A stretch of 64,000 nucleotides of DNA from Planctellipticum variicoloris (lineage in GTDB: Bacteria > Planctomycetota > Planctomycetia > Planctomycetales > Planctomycetaceae): NCBI RefSeq assembly GCF_030622045.1, contig NZ_CP130886.1:1873557-1937556 (forward strand). The letters are read 5' to 3'. Each line of letters opens with the position of its first letter. The stretch's first letter is position 1. The notes under the pieces were generated by a model. That model had not been told where the DNA came from, did no database searches, and saw nothing but the letters and a program-made list of their open reading frames with translations. Both the position numbers and the translations under genes were made by a program. This document shows, one piece after another, positions 36,301-45,620 of the stretch.

Positions 36301-36346
36301 GAATTCTGAGACAGACAGGAATGTCTGTCCCACCGGGTGAGAATTC
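36301..36346. repeat. nested palindromic repeat unit
   Basis: GACAGAC (36310-36316) pairs with GTCTGTC (36323-36329) around AGGAAT. It is flanked by GAATTCT (36301-36307) and AGAATTC (36340-36346), which also pair. The core GACAGGAATGTCTGTCCCAC is, from memory, a dispersed intergenic repeat of many planctomycete genomes. Confidence 0.6.
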
Positions 36347-36407
36347 CCCTGAAGCGGTGGCCCCGACGTTCTTGGCCGAGTTTCTCGGCGGAATCGTTCA
36401 ACGGGGC

Positions 36408-37565
36408 CTATTCGGCCCGTGCCGCCGGCTGTTCCTGCACCGGCTCCTGCGGCTGGCTGTCCGTGGCGAACAGCACGGCGTGGAAGACCGTCGCGACGAG
36501 GCCGGCGACGACGAAGCGGCGGACGCTGACTTGGGACATCTGTCGGCGGGCGGCTCCGGTTTCCGGTCCTTCCACCGTCGGAAAGCCCGGCGACCAGTCG
36601 GTTCCGTCCGGCTCGATGTAGCGGATGCGGGACTTCCACAGGACCATCCCCAGGCTCCAGGCGGTCAGGAAGGCGAGCAGCAGGATTAGCAGCGAGGCGG
36701 GCTGGTCGACCTGTTCCTGCGTGAAGGTTCCGTCGGCGGCGAGCTTGGACGCAGTGGCCGCCCAGGTGTTGTTCAGAAAGTGGAGCAGCACCGGCGCCCA
36801 GAGGCTGCGTGTCGTGATGTAGAGAAAGTGCAGCGCCATCCCGAGCGGGATCACCGCCAGCACGTGGGCGGGATGCATGTGGACGACGCCGAACATGACC
36901 GAGCACATCAGCACGCCCGGCAGCCAGCCCCAGCGGGCCGTCAGGCCGCGACCGAGCAGGCCGCGGAAGATCAGTTCCTCGTTGATCGCCGGGCCGACGG
37001 CGAGGACCAGAATCAGCAGTTCGAGTCCTGCGCCCTGGGCGAGCTTTGCGACCATCTCCACGGAGCTGAGCTCGTCGAATGCCTGAAGGGCGGGGATCAG
37101 GGTTCCCAGCCATTTCCAGCCGATCTGGTTGATGCGGTAGAGCTCGCTGCAGAGGACGGAGAGCGGGAACATCAGCAGGATGACTGCGACGGTGTGAGGC
37201 AGGGTGGGACGGGACAGATTCAGAGGTTGCGACAGGCGCCCGCCGAGACGGATGGCGACCAGGACGAGGGTGAGGACGGTGACGACGAGCTGCTCGCCGG
37301 CGGCCAGCATCAGCCATTGTGCGGGGTTGAGATTGCCGAGCGTTCGGAGGGTGGCGGTGGAACCGGTCTGGGTCACTTCGACGAAGGCGATCCAGAGAAT
37401 GGCGGCGATCCCGCCGATGAGGTGGAGACCGAAGACCAGGAACATCCAGCCAGTGGCTTCGGGGAGCCCCGGGCCGGGACGGGGAACGGCCGGCTCGACG
37501 AATTCCTCGATCGGCGTCGGGATGGGGGGCGTCGGGATGGCGGGGGGCTCTCCGGCGTCGGTCAT
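36408..37565 (-). CDS. CPBP-family intramembrane metalloprotease
   Basis: This is a 385-residue protein from ATG 37565; a longer frame from 37691 is possible but its extension is low-complexity. A Pro-rich N-terminus precedes about eight membrane segments. The CPBP (Abi) motifs are motif 1 NEELIFRGLLGR (EExxxR type), motif 2 FGVVHMHP with the metal-binding His, and motif 3 VLLHFLNNTW. Members cleave prenylated or membrane proteins, or act in bacteriocin immunity. The gene is alone and divergent from the kinase at 37725. Substrate unknown. Confidence 0.82.
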   Translation of the reverse strand: MTDAGEPPAIPTPPIPTPIEEFVEPAVPRPGPGLPEATGWMFLVFGLHLIGGIAAILWIAFVEVTQTGSTATLRTLGNLNPAQWLMLAAGEQLVVTVLTLVLVAIRLGGRLSQPLNLSRPTLPHTVAVILLMFPLSVLCSELYRINQIGWKWLGTLIPALQAFDELSSVEMVAKLAQGAGLELLILVLAVGPAINEELIFRGLLGRGLTARWGWLPGVLMCSVMFGVVHMHPAHVLAVIPLGMALHFLYITTRSLWAPVLLHFLNNTWAATASKLAADGTFTQEQVDQPASLLILLLAFLTAWSLGMVLWKSRIRYIEPDGTDWSPGFPTVEGPETGAARRQMSQVSVRRFVVAGLVATVFHAVLFATDSQPQEPVQEQPAARAE

Positions 37566-37724
37566 CGGTTGGTCCGTGCGGTTGGGCGCCAGAGTCGCCA
37601 ATTTTTTCCCGGGTCGGCGCGGCAGCCTCTGTGACGCGCCGGCTCGGCTCGGTAAGATCAAAAGTCTAGGTGTCCCGCTCCGGTCCGTCAAATCGCGGAC
37701 TCAGGTTCCAGTCAGGTTCCCGGC

Positions 37725-39188
37725 ATGTCTCCAATGTCGTCCAACGGTCGCAATGCTCGACTGATGGCGGCAGTCTTTTGCCCGCAGTGCGGCATCAGCT
37801 ACTCGCCGCGGAACGGCGGCACGTTGTGTCCGACGTGCAAAACGCCGGTGGATCAGGGGCATACGAGCACCTGCGTGGCCGGAGCCGCGGAGGCGGCGGT
37901 TGAGGAGGAGTCGACGGCGGCTCCGAGCCGGGCCAGCGCCGCGGCGGCGGTCGAATGTGACGCGCTGATCGGCAAGACGCTCGGCGTCTACCGGCTGGAG
38001 GGGTTGCTCGGGGCGGGGGCGATGGGACGGGTTTATCTGGCGCGGCACCTCGATCTGCATCGTTCGTGCGCGCTCAAGATTCTGCCTCCGCGGCTGGCCG
38101 AGACCGATCCCGGATACGTCGACCGGTTTCTGAACGAGGGGCGCGATCAGGCGTCGCTGGTGCATCCGAATGTGGTGACGGTGCACGCGATCGGCGTGGA
38201 GAAGGGGTTCTACTTTCTGGAAATGGAGTTCGTGCCCGGGCGCTCGCTGGGGAGCATGGTCGGGGAAGAAGGGGCTCAGGCGCCGGTGCGGGCGACGACG
38301 TTGTCGTTGCGGGTGGCCGAAGGATTGGGGGCTGCGCACCTTGCCGGGATCGTGCATCGCGATCTGAAGCCGGACAACGTGCTGCTGACGCATACCGGGA
38401 TTCCGAAGCTCGGAGACTTCGGGCTGGCCAAGCGCTTTGTGGTCCGGCAGGGGGCGGATCACGTGGAGTTTGCGGGGACGCCGGCGTATATGGCTCCCGA
38501 GCTGTTTCATGGCGCGGCGCCGTCGCCGGCCAGCGACGTTTACGCCCTGGGGGTGAGCTACTTTCAGCTTCTGACCGGGCGTTTGCCGTTCGATGCGCCG
38601 ACGATTGCGCAGCTCCGCGAGCTGGTGACCGACGCCCCGATTCCGAGCGTGCGCAATCGGGGTCAGCGGATCCCGATGGAGATGGTCGAGTGCCTGCACC
38701 TGCTGATGGCCAAGGCCCCGGAGGGGCGGCCGGCGAGCGCGCTGGGGGCGGCGGTCCTGCTGCAGGCGGTGCTTGGGGAAGCGGAGGATCTGGAGTCTTT
38801 GCTCAGCAAGGCCTTCCGGGAGCACCGGGAGATCACGTGGAGGCGCGAGGGGGAGAGCTACCGGCTGAACGTCAGTTTCGCCAACGGCCGAAAGCAGATC
38901 GCGTTCATCGAGCCGAGCGGTCATGCGACGGCGGAACGAATGCTGCTGATTTCCAGCGTCTGCTGCCCGGCGGAGCCGAGTTATTACGAAACGGCGCTGC
39001 GGCTGAACTCGGAAATTCTGCACGGAGCGCTGGCGATTCGCGAGATCGACGGGCAGGCGGTGTTTGTGATGATCAACAACTACCCCTGGTCGACGGTCGA
39101 TCCGGAGGAAATCCGCCGGAGCGTGCTGGAGGTGGCCCATCGCGCCGATGCGATCGAGACCCTGCTGACCGGCCAAGATCTGAACTGA
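37725..39188 (+). CDS. Hanks-type Ser/Thr protein kinase with zinc ribbon and C-terminal YbjN-like domain
   Basis: This is a 487-residue protein. The N-terminal zinc ribbon is FCPQCGISY...LCPTCKTP (pairs CxxC and CxxC). The kinase domain (about residues 83-350) has the Gly-rich loop LGAGAMGRVYLA, Lys in CALKILPP, catalytic HRDLKPDN, DFGLAKR and GTPAYMAPE, and looks active. No transmembrane segment follows; instead the C-terminal ~110 residues (from YRLNVSFANGRK to the end) resemble a YbjN or type III secretion chaperone-like fold. The soluble layout suggests a cytosolic signalling kinase. ATG 37764 is an alternative start. Confidence 0.85.
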   Translation: MSPMSSNGRNARLMAAVFCPQCGISYSPRNGGTLCPTCKTPVDQGHTSTCVAGAAEAAVEEESTAAPSRASAAAAVECDALIGKTLGVYRLEGLLGAGAMGRVYLARHLDLHRSCALKILPPRLAETDPGYVDRFLNEGRDQASLVHPNVVTVHAIGVEKGFYFLEMEFVPGRSLGSMVGEEGAQAPVRATTLSLRVAEGLGAAHLAGIVHRDLKPDNVLLTHTGIPKLGDFGLAKRFVVRQGADHVEFAGTPAYMAPELFHGAAPSPASDVYALGVSYFQLLTGRLPFDAPTIAQLRELVTDAPIPSVRNRGQRIPMEMVECLHLLMAKAPEGRPASALGAAVLLQAVLGEAEDLESLLSKAFREHREITWRREGESYRLNVSFANGRKQIAFIEPSGHATAERMLLISSVCCPAEPSYYETALRLNSEILHGALAIREIDGQAVFVMINNYPWSTVDPEEIRRSVLEVAHRADAIETLLTGQDLN

Positions 39189-39291
39189 ACGAATGCATTG
39201 TTGAAGCCGGTCGATACGGTTCGGTCGCCCGTGCAAACCGACGCGGGAGATTTCTGCTGAGGAATTTCGACTGCGTCTGCCGAAGCGCTGC

Positions 39292-39321
39292 TTGACCGTG
39301 CCGTTTCGGCTCCCCTATTCT
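39292..39321 (+). promoter_or_regulatory. possible sigma70-type promoter
   Basis: TTGACC (39292-39297) and TATTCT (39316-39321) are separated by 18 bases and lie about 100 bases before the gene at 39420. This is sequence match only. Confidence 0.35.
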
Positions 39322-39419
39322 CGACATTTCCGATTCCCGCACGTGCACCGGCTGCGAAGAGTTTTCCGCCAGGGGGCGGCTCGCGAAACCGGTTCCGGAC
39401 ACTTTGACGGACGCTTCCG

Positions 39420-40163
39420 ATGAAATTTGCTTCGTCTCTGGTGACTGCCGGCCTGATGTCCTTTGGATCGCTGACGGCCTCGGCCCAGACGCTGCGTCCC
39501 AATGAGATCCGCGTGGAGGCGATGGCGACGGGAGAGGAGCGGTCGGCTCAGGCCGATCTGTGGGTCATGGACGTCTATTTCAAGCCGCTCGGGCTGATTC
39601 CGGTGCAGGTGACCGATCCGGCGACCGGGGTGAAGCGGGAGCAGTTTGTTCTGTATATCACGTACCGGGCCTTCAACCGTCCGTTGCCGCAGCGGGGGGC
39701 CGAGGAGGCGCTGGTCAACGAGTTCGATCCGCCGGTCAGTTCGCCGCTGTTCGTTCCGGAGTTCACGCTGGTGGCTTCGGACGGAATTGAGCAGAAGGTG
39801 TACTCGGACGTGGTGGTTCCTGAGGCCCTGGAAGCGATCAATCGTCGTGAAAAGGGGCAGTATAAAAGCGCAGTGTCGGTCGTGGGGCCCGTCCCGGAAA
39901 TCGTGACCCGCTCAGATCGGGATGCCGCCGAGAAGGGGATTTCCGGGGTCGCGATGTTTCAGGGAGTCGATCCGGACGCGGACTTCTATACGGTCTATCT
40001 GACTGGGTTTTCCAACGGCATTCGGCTGGCGCCGGGACCGGACGGAACGAAGATCGTGCAGACGAAGACGATTGTGCAGAAGTATCGTCGGCCGGGCGAC
40101 CGCTTCGACCGCAAGGAGGAAGAGTATCTCCTGGACGGCGACTCGAAATGGATTTACCGCTGA
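39420..40163 (+). CDS. secreted hypothetical protein
   Basis: This 247-residue protein has a signal peptide (core LVTAGLMSFGSLTASAQ). The mature part is beta-rich, with LWVMDVYFKPLGLIPVQV and VLYITYRAFNRPLP at its start and LTGFSNGIRLAPGPDGTKIV near the end. No cysteines, membrane segments or catalytic motif are evident. It resembles a class of planctomycete-specific secreted proteins whose function is unknown. It precedes rpmA by 219 bases on the same strand and ends in the charged KWIYR. Confidence 0.7.
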   Translation: MKFASSLVTAGLMSFGSLTASAQTLRPNEIRVEAMATGEERSAQADLWVMDVYFKPLGLIPVQVTDPATGVKREQFVLYITYRAFNRPLPQRGAEEALVNEFDPPVSSPLFVPEFTLVASDGIEQKVYSDVVVPEALEAINRREKGQYKSAVSVVGPVPEIVTRSDRDAAEKGISGVAMFQGVDPDADFYTVYLTGFSNGIRLAPGPDGTKIVQTKTIVQKYRRPGDRFDRKEEEYLLDGDSKWIYR

Positions 40164-40382
40164 ATGCGGCAGCCGGGGCTCTGTGGCAACTTGCTGAGAG
40201 CCTTGAGGTTGCGTCGGGCGTAGCGGGACGGAATCCGCGGAAAATCTCGCGTCCGGAGGACTGGACAGAGCGCCTGGCGGCCTCTAGACTATCCGATTCA
40301 TTCGCGGGGCTGGTCCGCGCACAGGGGCGTTTTTTCACGTTTGGCTGACGACTTCGGCCGGTGATTCAAGGGATTTGGCGAA

Positions 40383-40646
40383 ATGGCTCATAAGAAGGGA
40401 CAAGGCTCCAGTCGCAACGGTCGCGATTCGAACGCCAAACGCCTCGGCGTGAAGAAGTTCGGCGGCGAGCTGGTGATTCCCGGCAATATCATCATCCGGC
40501 AGAACGGTACGAAGTGGCATCCGGGACGGAACGTCGGCATGGGCCGCGACTATACGCTCTTCTCGCTCGTCGAGGGGAATGTCTACTTCGACCAGGAAGG
40601 CCGCCGCGTCAACGTCAAGCTGGCCGAAGTGGCCGCTGCGAACTGA
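40383..40646 (+). CDS. rpmA: 50S ribosomal protein L27
   Basis: This 87-residue protein begins [20 protein letters not shown], the standard bacterial L27 start, and continues with [11 protein letters not shown] and [12 protein letters not shown]27 extends its N-terminus into the peptidyl-transferase centre. Full length is normal. The usual partner rplU (L21) is not immediately upstream, so rpmA stands alone here, with its own terminator 27 bases downstream. Confidence 0.97.
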   Translation: MAHKKGQGSSRNGRDSNAKRLGVKKFGGELVIPGNIIIRQNGTKWHPGRNVGMGRDYTLFSLVEGNVYFDQEGRRVNVKLAEVAAAN

Positions 40647-40673
40647 GCGATCGCGGTTTGCGATAAGAATTCG

Positions 40674-40708
40674 CGCCCGATCCGGAACACCGGATCGGGC
40701 GTTTTCGT
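40674..40708 (+). terminator. Rho-independent terminator of rpmA
   Basis: CGCCCGATCCGG (40674-40685) pairs perfectly with CCGGATCGGGCG (40690-40701) around AACA, followed by TTTTCGT. Confidence 0.92.
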
Positions 40709-40904
40709 TGGGTGGTTGGCCTCAGCGCCCAATCGGGAGCTGCATTTCAACGGCGGGTGGCCCGGGGCTGTGCCAAAGGGGAGCCTTGGGCCTGGGCGTG
40801 ATTTGCGAGAAAAAACGGGGCATCGCGAAGACGCTCCTGCCCGGCCATCCGATGCGGATTGGAGGGGAGCTGTATCGACGCGGCCCCTCGACGCCAGCCC
40901 CCGT

Positions 40905-42074
40905 TTACGGTTGCGGTTCCGGCGGCACCACGAGTTGCACGGGGACCTTCTGCTTCTTGCCTTCACGGATGATCGTGAGCGTGACCTTTTCCCCGGGACG
41001 TTTCTCCTCGATGTAGCTGAGGAAGTCCTCTGCGGTGGCGATTTTGACCTCGTCGACACCCACGATCAGGTCCGCTGCGGTGCGATCGACCTTCTCCACC
41101 ACAAACGGGCCGCGCCGTCCGCGCGTGATCGTGGGTCCGCGGAGTCCCGCGGCCTCCGCCGGGCTGCCTGATCGCATGGCTGCGATCAGCAGGCCCTTAT
41201 CGGTCTGATAGACCTTCACGATGCCGATGTCGGGCCGGATGACACGGCCGTGGGTCAGGAGCTGCGGGATCACTCGTCGGACCAGGCTGACGGGAATGGC
41301 AAAGCCGACGCCTGCGCTCTGGCCGGTGGTGGTGGCGATGGCCGTGTTGATGCCGATCAGTCGACCGTGCGCGTCGAGCAAGGGGCCGCCGGAACTGCCG
41401 GGATTGATGGCTGCGTCGGTCTGGATGATCGACCGGATCGACCAGCCTTCGCGGATCTTCAGGGTCCGGTCGAGGCTGGAGATGATGCCGGTCGTCAGAG
41501 TCCGCTCCAGCCCGAAGGGATTGCCGATGGCAAAGACTCGCATCCCGACTCGGAGCGACCGGGAATCTCCCAACGTCAACGGAAACAGCTCTTCGGCGGG
41601 GGCTTCGATCTTGATGACGGCCAGATCGTTGAGCGGATCGGCGCCGACGACCGTGGCGTCGTAACTTTCGCCGTTGTAGAGCGTGACGCCAATGGCTTTG
41701 GAGTCGCGGACGACGTGGTTGTTGGTGACGATGTGTCCCTGACGGTCGATCAAGGCGCCGGAGCCTGCGCCTTCGACTTCCAGCTCCATCAGGAGAAAGC
41801 GTTCGCCTTTGGCGGCCTTGGACGTAATGTTGACCACGCTGCGGTTGACCGCATCGTAAACGGCCACGTTCACGGTCTCGTCGGGTGTGAGTCCTTCCCG
41901 GCTGAAGACGCGAGCGACGAGCGGGTTTGCGATTTCGGCGGGGCTGGCTTCCTCGCCGGGACGCCCCGTGTTTGCCTCCTGAGCAACGACAACCGACGCC
42001 GGGGGCGACAGCAGACTGATTGTGAGCCAGCTCGCCAGGACGGCTGAAAACAGACTTGCCACAAGCAGCTTCAT
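40905..42074 (-). CDS. HtrA/DegP-type serine protease with PDZ domain
   Basis: This 389-residue protein has an N-terminal hydrophobic segment (LLVASLFSAVLASWLTISLL) acting as a signal or anchor. The trypsin-like domain carries the full catalytic triad: His120 in VTNNHVV, Asp150 in LNDLAVI and Ser228 in NPGSSGGPL. One PDZ domain follows (about residues 280-380, GLLIAAMRSGSPAEAAGL). Periplasmic HtrA proteases degrade or refold misfolded envelope proteins. It is upstream of, and probably co-oriented with, nothing obvious. It is adjacent to msrA on the same strand. Confidence 0.9.
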   Translation of the reverse strand: MKLLVASLFSAVLASWLTISLLSPPASVVVAQEANTGRPGEEASPAEIANPLVARVFSREGLTPDETVNVAVYDAVNRSVVNITSKAAKGERFLLMELEVEGAGSGALIDRQGHIVTNNHVVRDSKAIGVTLYNGESYDATVVGADPLNDLAVIKIEAPAEELFPLTLGDSRSLRVGMRVFAIGNPFGLERTLTTGIISSLDRTLKIREGWSIRSIIQTDAAINPGSSGGPLLDAHGRLIGINTAIATTTGQSAGVGFAIPVSLVRRVIPQLLTHGRVIRPDIGIVKVYQTDKGLLIAAMRSGSPAEAAGLRGPTITRGRRGPFVVEKVDRTAADLIVGVDEVKIATAEDFLSYIEEKRPGEKVTLTIIREGKKQKVPVQLVVPPEPQP

Positions 42075-42186
42075 CGGGGAACTCCTTTTCCGCCTTCCCG
42101 CCGAATTTCGAGATCGATGGTATAGGGCGTTTCCGGCATCGGCTCAAGACCGGGCCGGGCCGGACCTGCGGGTGGCGATCCTGCGG

Positions 42187-42732
42187 TCATGCTCCTTTCC
42201 GGAGCCTGGCCGCAAACTTCTGCCGCAGCTTCGTCAGCTTGGGATTGATGACCGCCTGGCAGTAGGGCTGGGAGGCATGGCCGGCAAAGTAGCCCTGGTG
42301 GTAGTCTTCGGCGGGCCAGAAGCGGGGGAGCGGCTCCACTTGTGTGACGATCGGGGCAGGAAAGAGCTGTTGGTCGTTCAGCGCACGGATCTTGTTTCCA
42401 GCGGTTTCCCGCTGCAGATCGTCGTGGGTGAAGATCACCGACCGGTATTGGGTCCCGGCGTCGGCTCCCTGCCGGTTGAGCGTGGTGGGGTCGTGGGTCG
42501 CGAAGAACACGTCCAGCAGATCTCCGTAACCGATCGTTGCGGGATCGTAAGCAATCTGCACGACTTCGGCGTGACCGGTTCTTCCGGTGCAGACCTGTTC
42601 GTACGTCGGGTTTTCGACCGGACTGCCGGCGTAGCCCGAAGTCACCTTTTGAACGCCCTCCAGCTCCACGAACACGGCTTCCGTGCACCAGAAACAACCG
42701 CCCCCCAGTGTCGCAAGCTTCATTTCCGCCAT
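42187..42732 (-). CDS. msrA: peptide methionine-(S)-sulfoxide reductase
   Basis: This is a 181-residue protein from ATG 42732, preceded by GGGAG eight bases upstream; a longer frame to 42792 lacks this. The active-site motif is GGCFWCTEAVF, with catalytic Cys13 and a Cys16 next to it. A further cysteine in SQPYCQAV near the C-terminus is probably the resolving one. MsrA repairs oxidised Met, fitting its place beside the HtrA protease, and both fit oxidative or envelope stress. The msrB partner is not in the window. Confidence 0.93.
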   Translation of the reverse strand: MAEMKLATLGGGCFWCTEAVFVELEGVQKVTSGYAGSPVENPTYEQVCTGRTGHAEVVQIAYDPATIGYGDLLDVFFATHDPTTLNRQGADAGTQYRSVIFTHDDLQRETAGNKIRALNDQQLFPAPIVTQVEPLPRFWPAEDYHQGYFAGHASQPYCQAVINPKLTKLRQKFAARLRKGA

Positions 42733-43034
42733 TGTCAATCTCCCGTGCGTGTGCGTCGTTCTCGGCCTGCATTGCCAGTGCATTCTATCCATCCTGCAAC
42801 CGGCGGCGATGACTTCCTGGCGGTCTGGGCGCGACCGTCAAGATTCACCAACTCCTCCAGGCCGACGGAACGACCCGAGTCCGCACGTCGACTCCCGCGA
42901 ATTGGGTTGCCATCCCGACGACCGTCACTCATGCTGCAGCGGACGGTCTGTCGGTCCGGCGCGCGATGCCACTCATCGGCGTTGCTCGAATTGTCCGTCG
43001 ACAGTGATGACACTCTCGGGAAAGTCGGATCCGG
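42733..43034. other. divergent promoter region, no gene seen
   Basis: This 302-base stretch lies between the divergent starts of msrA and glgA. No ORF with a recognisable domain, hairpin terminator or clear -35/-10 pair was seen. Confidence 0.4.
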
Positions 43035-44528
43035 ATGCGAATTGTACTTGCCAGTTCCGAGGCTGTTCCGTTTTCCAAGACGGGCGGTCTCGCTGATGTC
43101 GCCTCGGCTCTGCCGAAGGCGCTGGCGCTGCTTGGCCACGAAGTCGTCCTGATCACGCCGTACTATCCGCGAATACTGGCGGCGAAGAATGGCAGTACAC
43201 CTGCGATTGAGCCGACGGGCGGCGAGGTCTCGATCCGGATTGCCGGTCGGACAGTGACGGCGCGAATTCTGCGATCGAGTCTTCCCGGTTCGTCGGTGAC
43301 GGTTTACCTGATTGACCAGCCCGGCTATTTCGACCGGCCGGGATTGTATGTCGATGGCGGCCAGGATTTCTCCGACAACTGCGAACGCTTCACCTTCTTC
43401 AGCCGTGCCGTGCTGGAAGCGGCGCGCGTCCTCAATCTGCAGGCCGACATTTTCCACGCCAACGACTGGCAGACGGGGCTCGTGCCGGCGCTGCTGAAGG
43501 CGGAGTATCAGACGCAACCCGGTTTCGCCCATGCGGCCGCCGTCTTTACGATTCACAACATGGCGTTCCAGGGGCAGTACTGGCACTGGGACATGCTGCT
43601 GACGGGGCTCGACTGGAAGTATTTCAACTGGCGGCAGATGGAGTTTTTCGGCAACTTGAATCTGCTGAAGACTGGTATCGTGTTTTCGGATGTGATCACC
43701 ACCGTCTCGCCGACTTATGCCCGGGAGATCCAGACTTCCGAGTTCGGTTGCGGGCTGCATGGCGTGCTGTCGTCCCGCCGTGACGATCTGGTGGGAATCC
43801 TGAATGGCTGCGATACCGAGGACTGGAATCCTGCGACGGACCCGTTGATTCCCCGAAACTACGATTTCCAGACGGTCTTTGAAGGCAAGGCGGTCTGCAA
43901 AGCGCATCTGCAGCGGCAGTTCGGCCTGCCGGAGCGGGCCTCGGCTCCGCTGATCGGCTCGATCTCCCGGATCACCAGTCAGAAGGGATTCGATCTGATT
44001 GTCGCCAGCGCACCGCGACTGGCCGAACTTGATCTGCAAATGGTCTTCCTGGGAACCGGCGACAAAGCGTACGAACAGAAACTGCAGAGTCTGGCTGCGA
44101 GCTACCCCGACAAAATTGCGGTCTGTATCGGGTACGACGAAGCGCTCTCGCACCTGATCGAAGCCGGGGCCGATCTGTACCTGATGCCCAGCCAGTTCGA
44201 GCCCTGCGGTCTCAACCAGATGTACAGCCTCATTTACGGCACGCCTCCCATCGTGCGGGCTGTCGGCGGGCTGGCGGATTCCGTGGTCGATGCGAACGAG
44301 GAAAACCTCGGTCAGGGGATCGCCAACGGCTTCACGTTCTACGAATCCGACAGCGAGGTGCTATTCCGTCAGGTCTGTCGGGCGATGGGGCTGATGCTGG
44401 ATCGTCGGACCTGGGCGCAGCTCGTCCGCACGGGGATGGAACGGGACTGGTCGTGGCGCCGCAGCGCCGCTCAGTACGTTCGAACCTACGATCGGGCGCT
44501 CCAGAAGCGGGCCGGCGGAGTCGAGTAG
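43035..44528 (+). CDS. glgA: glycogen synthase (ADP-glucose type)
   Basis: This 497-residue GT5 glycosyltransferase has the N-terminal ADP-glucose-binding KTGGL motif at residues 15-19 and the segments FHANDWQTGL, TIHNMAFQGQ, the GCGLHGVL segment, and the C-terminal PSQFEPCGLNQMYSL with the catalytic E-x7-E. Length is typical of bacterial GlgA (about 470-500). It elongates alpha-1,4-glucan from ADP-glucose. galT lies 33 bases downstream, and malQ lies elsewhere in the window. No glgC or glgB is present here. Confidence 0.94.
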   Translation: MRIVLASSEAVPFSKTGGLADVASALPKALALLGHEVVLITPYYPRILAAKNGSTPAIEPTGGEVSIRIAGRTVTARILRSSLPGSSVTVYLIDQPGYFDRPGLYVDGGQDFSDNCERFTFFSRAVLEAARVLNLQADIFHANDWQTGLVPALLKAEYQTQPGFAHAAAVFTIHNMAFQGQYWHWDMLLTGLDWKYFNWRQMEFFGNLNLLKTGIVFSDVITTVSPTYAREIQTSEFGCGLHGVLSSRRDDLVGILNGCDTEDWNPATDPLIPRNYDFQTVFEGKAVCKAHLQRQFGLPERASAPLIGSISRITSQKGFDLIVASAPRLAELDLQMVFLGTGDKAYEQKLQSLAASYPDKIAVCIGYDEALSHLIEAGADLYLMPSQFEPCGLNQMYSLIYGTPPIVRAVGGLADSVVDANEENLGQGIANGFTFYESDSEVLFRQVCRAMGLMLDRRTWAQLVRTGMERDWSWRRSAAQYVRTYDRALQKRAGGVE

Positions 44529-44561
44529 CTCAGCAGTTCCGTCGTAGAAAAGTCCTCCCGC

Positions 44562-45572
44562 ATGCCGGAATTTCGCCAGGACCCGCTGACCGGTCGCCGG
44601 GTCATCATGGCCCCCGAGCGCTCGGAACGCCCGATTCAGGTCGGGACAGGCCAGTCGCTGGCGATCGGGGACGTCGATCCGTTCGCCGAAGGGCGGGAGA
44701 CCGAAACGACTCTGGAAGTCCTGGCCTATCGCGCCGCCGGCCTGGCTCCGAACGGCCCCGGATGGAGTGTTCGCGTCGTTTCCAACAAGTATCCGGCGCT
44801 GCAGAGGCAGGGAAATCACACGCTCCAGCAGGAGGGCATATATCAGTCATGCGACGCCGTCGGCGTTCACGACGTGATTATTGAGTGCCCGCAGAGCGAG
44901 AGCAGTCTGGCGCGGCTCAGCACGAAACAGGTTTGCGAAGTCCTGAAAGCCTATCGGGATCGGCTGATGGCGTTGAAGGAAGACCGCCGTCTGGAGTACG
45001 CGGTGATCTTCAAGAATCACGGCGCCGGTGCGGGAGCGTCGTTGCCCCACAGCCATTCGCAGCTCATGGCGCTGACCTTAATTCCGGACGCCGTAGTCGG
45101 CATGCGCGCCCGGGCGTTGCAGCATGCGACAAATCTCGGCCGCCCGTTGTTCGATCAAATGGTTGCGCAGGAACTTGAGTCCGGGGAGCGCGTCGTTCTG
45201 GAGACGCCCGATTTCCTGGTCTTCTGTCCGTACGCGAGCCGTTTCGCGTATGAAACGTGGATTCTGCCGCGTCACCCCGCATGCCACTACGGGGAGATTG
45301 AGCCCGGGCAACTTGGCGAGTTGGGAGCGCTTCTCCGCACGGTTCTGCGGAAGCTCGACGTCGCTCTGCAGGATCCGCCTTACAACTACCTGCTGCAAAC
45401 GGCGCCGCTGCAAATCGGCGATCCCGTTCAGGATCGCTGGCGGATTGAGATCTGCCCACGATTGACCGGCGTCGCCGGCTTCGAATGGGCCACCGACTGC
45501 TTCGTCAACGCCGTTCTGCCCGAGTCCGCGGCCGCGATCCTTCGCGCAACCGACGTCCCGGGACCTGCGTGA
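44562..45572 (+). CDS. galT: galactose-1-phosphate uridylyltransferase
   Basis: This 336-residue HIT-superfamily protein starts MPEFRQDPLTGRRVIMAPER, typical of GalT. The catalytic region reads ASLPHSHSQLMAL (H-x-H-x-x-L type), with Ser replacing the Pro of the common HPHxQ motif and the nucleophile His retained. Other matches are IFKNHGAGAGAS and HPACHYGEI. It transfers UMP between UDP-glucose and galactose-1-phosphate. It follows glgA closely, so both are likely co-transcribed nucleotide-sugar genes. It ends 48 bases before the convergent yidC. Confidence 0.88.
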   Translation: MPEFRQDPLTGRRVIMAPERSERPIQVGTGQSLAIGDVDPFAEGRETETTLEVLAYRAAGLAPNGPGWSVRVVSNKYPALQRQGNHTLQQEGIYQSCDAVGVHDVIIECPQSESSLARLSTKQVCEVLKAYRDRLMALKEDRRLEYAVIFKNHGAGAGASLPHSHSQLMALTLIPDAVVGMRARALQHATNLGRPLFDQMVAQELESGERVVLETPDFLVFCPYASRFAYETWILPRHPACHYGEIEPGQLGELGALLRTVLRKLDVALQDPPYNYLLQTAPLQIGDPVQDRWRIEICPRLTGVAGFEWATDCFVNAVLPESAAAILRATDVPGPA

Positions 45573-45620
45573 AGCCGAGTCTCGATCGTCTGCGGTCCCT
45601 GATCCCCGCCCCCCGATTCG

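Noticed and set aside
37565-37691. N-terminal extension of the CPBP protease up to 37691
   Set aside because: The extra residues are Arg/Pro-rich low-complexity sequence, whereas ATG 37565 begins a typical Pro-rich cytosolic leader directly before the first membrane segment.
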